NCBI RefSeq assembly: GCF_027923545.1
Contig: NZ_BROH01000004.1
Location: 62,001 to 126,000, forward strand
Reading direction: 5' to 3'
Source: Sinisalibacter aestuarii
Lineage (GTDB): Bacteria; Pseudomonadota; Alphaproteobacteria; Rhodobacterales; Rhodobacteraceae
Length of the DNA stretch: 64,000 bases
Shown here: positions 62,381 to 64,000 of the stretch, piece after piece
How positions within the stretch are numbered: position 1 is the first letter of the stretch
Layout of the letters: each line of letters starts with the position of its first letter
Notes under the pieces: generated by a model
Databases searched by the model: none
What the model was told of the DNA's origin: nothing
What the model saw: only the letters and a program-made list of their open reading frames with translations
Made by a program: the position numbers and the translations under genes

Positions 62381-63108
62381 AGCTCTTGCTGCTGGCGGGC
62401 ACCTCGGAGGCGCGGGCATTGGCCGGGCGGCTGGCGGATGACCCGCGCGTGAGCGTGATCGCCTCGCTCGCCGGGGCCACCCGCGACCCCGCACCGCTGC
62501 CGGTGGAGACGCGCATCGGTGGGTTCGGTGGTGCAGCGGCGCAGGAAGAGTTTATGAAAAGCAATGGGATAGAGGTGGTTATTGATGCCACGCATCCTTT
62601 TGCCTCGCGTATTTCTCACCGCACGCAGGCGATTTGTGACCGGCTCGGCCTGCCCTGGCTGCAGATCCTGCGCCCCGGCTGGCAGCCGGTTGCGGGCGAT
62701 CGCTGGCGTTACGTGGACGATGCCGAGGGGGCCGCGCAGGCCATTCCGCAGGGCGCGGTGGCCTTCGCGGCCACCGGGCGGCAGACGCTGGCGGCCTTTG
62801 CCAAGCGGGCGGATGTGACGCTCTATTTGCGCCAGATCGACCCGCCGTCCAGCCCGTTTCCGTTGCCGACAGGCGGCTATGTGGTTGGCACGCCGCCGTT
62901 CAGCATCGAGGATGAGATGCGTCTTTTCAAGGATTTGGGCGTTGACGTTCTGGTGGTGAAGGATGCCGGCGGGCGGGCCGGATCGAAGCTCGACGCCGCC
63001 CGCGCGCTCGGCCTGCCGGTGATCGTGATCCGCCGCCCCGGCCAGCCGCCCGGCGACAAGGTGGCGAGCGTGGCCGAGGCGCTTGGCTGGCTGGAGCGCC
63101 GGTTGTGA
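62377..63108 (+). CDS. cobK: Precorrin-6A (cobalt-precorrin-6A) reductase
   Basis: NADPH-dependent reductase of 243 residues in corrin synthesis. It starts LLLLAGTSEARALAGRL, the nucleotide-binding segment of the family, with DATHPFASRISH and VVKDAGGRAGSKLDAAR further on. The start is GTG at 62377, overlapping the cbiD stop by 4 bases. The stop overlaps the glycosylase gene by 4 bases. Confidence 0.92.
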   Translation: MKLLLLAGTSEARALAGRLADDPRVSVIASLAGATRDPAPLPVETRIGGFGGAAAQEEFMKSNGIEVVIDATHPFASRISHRTQAICDRLGLPWLQILRPGWQPVAGDRWRYVDDAEGAAQAIPQGAVAFAATGRQTLAAFAKRADVTLYLRQIDPPSSPFPLPTGGYVVGTPPFSIEDEMRLFKDLGVDVLVVKDAGGRAGSKLDAARALGLPVIVIRRPGQPPGDKVASVAEALGWLERRL

Positions 63109-63734
63109 GGCGGTTAATCGAGACCGAGGCCGATATTGCCGAGGGTATCGCGGCGCTGACCCGGGCCGAGCCGCGTTTTGCCCTGGCGCGCGATGCGGTG
63201 GCCGAGGTGCCGCTGCGCCGCAATCCGCATGGCTTTGGCGCGCTTCTGCGGGTGATTCTTGGCCAGCAGGTCTCCACCGCCTCGGCGGCTGCGCTCTGGG
63301 CCCGGCTGGACGCGGCGGGGCTGACCACGCCCGAGGCCATCGCCGCCACGCCGCAGGCGGTGCTGTGCAGCCATGGCCTCAGCCGCCCCAAGGCGCGCTA
63401 TGCCCATGCGCTTGCGGCGGCGCAGATCGACTTTGCGGCCCTCGCGGCGTTGCCGGACGAAGCGGTGATCGCGACGCTCACCGGGGTGCCCGGTATCGGG
63501 CGCTGGACCGCGGAGGTCTATGCCATGCTCTCGCTCGGGCGGGCCGATATCTTTGCGCCGGGCGATCTGGCGCTGCAGGAAGCGGCGCGCGGGCTGTTCG
63601 GGCTGGCGGCCCGCCCGCGCGAGGCCGAGCTGCGGGCGATGGCCGCAGGCTGGTCGCCCTGGCGGGGCGTTGCGGCCCGGCTGCTCTGGGCCTATTACCG
63701 GGTGATGACAAAAAGGGAGGGGATTGCCCCATGA
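63105..63734 (+). CDS. DNA-3-methyladenine glycosylase II-type (HhH-GPD) protein
   Basis: DNA base-excision enzyme of 209 residues. The helix-hairpin-helix with glycine/proline loop is LTGVPGIGRWTAEVYAM. The catalytic aspartate is in FAPGDLALQEAARG. Early ILGQQVSTASA is typical of the AlkA-like branch. It removes alkylated purines. It starts with GTG at 63105, overlaps cobK by 4 bases and overlaps the next gene by 4 bases; joining a DNA repair gene to cob genes looks like operon convenience rather than a shared function. Confidence 0.88.
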   Translation: MRRLIETEADIAEGIAALTRAEPRFALARDAVAEVPLRRNPHGFGALLRVILGQQVSTASAAALWARLDAAGLTTPEAIAATPQAVLCSHGLSRPKARYAHALAAAQIDFAALAALPDEAVIATLTGVPGIGRWTAEVYAMLSLGRADIFAPGDLALQEAARGLFGLAARPREAELRAMAAGWSPWRGVAARLLWAYYRVMTKREGIAP

Positions 63735-64000
63735 CGCGCGAGTTGCAATTCAAACGCCGCCCGCCGGCCTCGGGCCAGACCGGATCGGTGGTGGTGTTCC
63801 TGCATGGCTACGGGGCAGATGGCGCCGATCTTCTGGGGCTGGCCGATCCGCTCGCGCCGCATATGCCCGATACCGCCTTCATCGCGCCGGATGCGCCCGA
63901 GCCCTGCGCCGGCGCGCCGATGGGGTTCCAGTGGTTTCCGATCCCCTGGATCGACGGCTCGTCCGACGAAGAGGCGAGCGAGGCGGCGCTGCAAGCGGTG
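63731..64000 (+). CDS. Alpha/beta hydrolase, phospholipase/carboxylesterase family (3' truncated)
   Basis: The first 90 codons of an alpha/beta hydrolase. VVVFLHGYGADGADLLGLA is the oxyanion-hole strand of the phospholipase/carboxylesterase family, followed by FIAPDAPEPC and the GFQWFPI stretch. The catalytic Ser, Asp and His lie beyond the window. The ATG overlaps the glycosylase stop by 4 bases. Confidence 0.82.
   Translation, partial: MTRELQFKRRPPASGQTGSVVVFLHGYGADGADLLGLADPLAPHMPDTAFIAPDAPEPCAGAPMGFQWFPIPWIDGSSDEEASEAALQAV

Overview
The window is GC-rich chromosomal DNA of an alphaproteobacterium, most probably a member of the Rhodobacteraceae/Roseobacter lineage. This rests on gene content and order: secD-secF-TauE-Mth938, ccmABCDG, surA-pdxA-rsmA opposite pepA-holC, prfA-prmC-DUF4167, lon-HU-tRNA-Val, a 5-aminolevulinate synthase type hemA, a RodZ-like gene before ispG, and a clade I nosRZDFYLX cluster. 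It also rests on a recurring intergenic element (TTGCCAAAAATA followed by GGGGG hairpins) that I associate with this family. Genus and species cannot be fixed from the sequence alone.

Layout. 0-6.4 kb: the end of secD, secF, a TauE/SafE permease, a small Mth938-type protein, then cytochrome c maturation genes ccmA-B-C-D-G with a perfect FNR-type palindrome in front of ccmC. 6.5-19.2 kb: housekeeping genes (tyrS, anmK, rsmA, pdxA, surA, pepA, holC, a GFA protein, a retropepsin, marC, prfA, prmC). The lptF-lptG-lptD genes expected between surA and pepA are absent. 19.4-35.9 kb: DUF4167, oxyR, lipA, a diheme cytochrome c and a cytochrome c', a LysR regulator, phhB, tgt, lon, HU, two tRNA-Val and two tRNA-Asp genes, a deacetylase, a phosphatase, a dipeptidase and hemA with its own FNR-type box. 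36-42.1 kb: RodZ-like, ispG, dsbA-like, an aminotransferase and amiC.

42.1-57.8 kb is an accessory island for anaerobic respiration. It is bounded on the left by a frameshifted IS5-type transposase relic and on the right by a frameshifted IS630-type relic. It holds an Rrf2/NsrR-like regulator with a long dyad operator, and two hemerythrin/RIC-like genes whose di-iron ligands are partly replaced although their frames are open. It also holds a DUF2478 gene, ubiT-ubiU-ubiV for oxygen-independent ubiquinone synthesis, a small CXXC protein, the complete nosRZDFYLX set and a cytochrome c. Logically the island supplies quinone, the electron route (NosR, cytochrome c), the terminal enzyme NosZ, copper delivery (NosDFYL) and flavin attachment (NosX). 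No nitrate, nitrite or NO reductase gene lies in the window.

57.8-64 kb: an MFS transporter, cobB and cobA on the minus strand. Divergent to them is a tightly overlapping set of cbiD, cobK, a HhH-GPD DNA glycosylase and a truncated carboxylesterase that runs off the end.

Several starts were moved from the longest open frame on the basis of ribosome binding sites or family N-termini, as noted per gene. Family assignments come from recognising motifs by eye; no database search was run.
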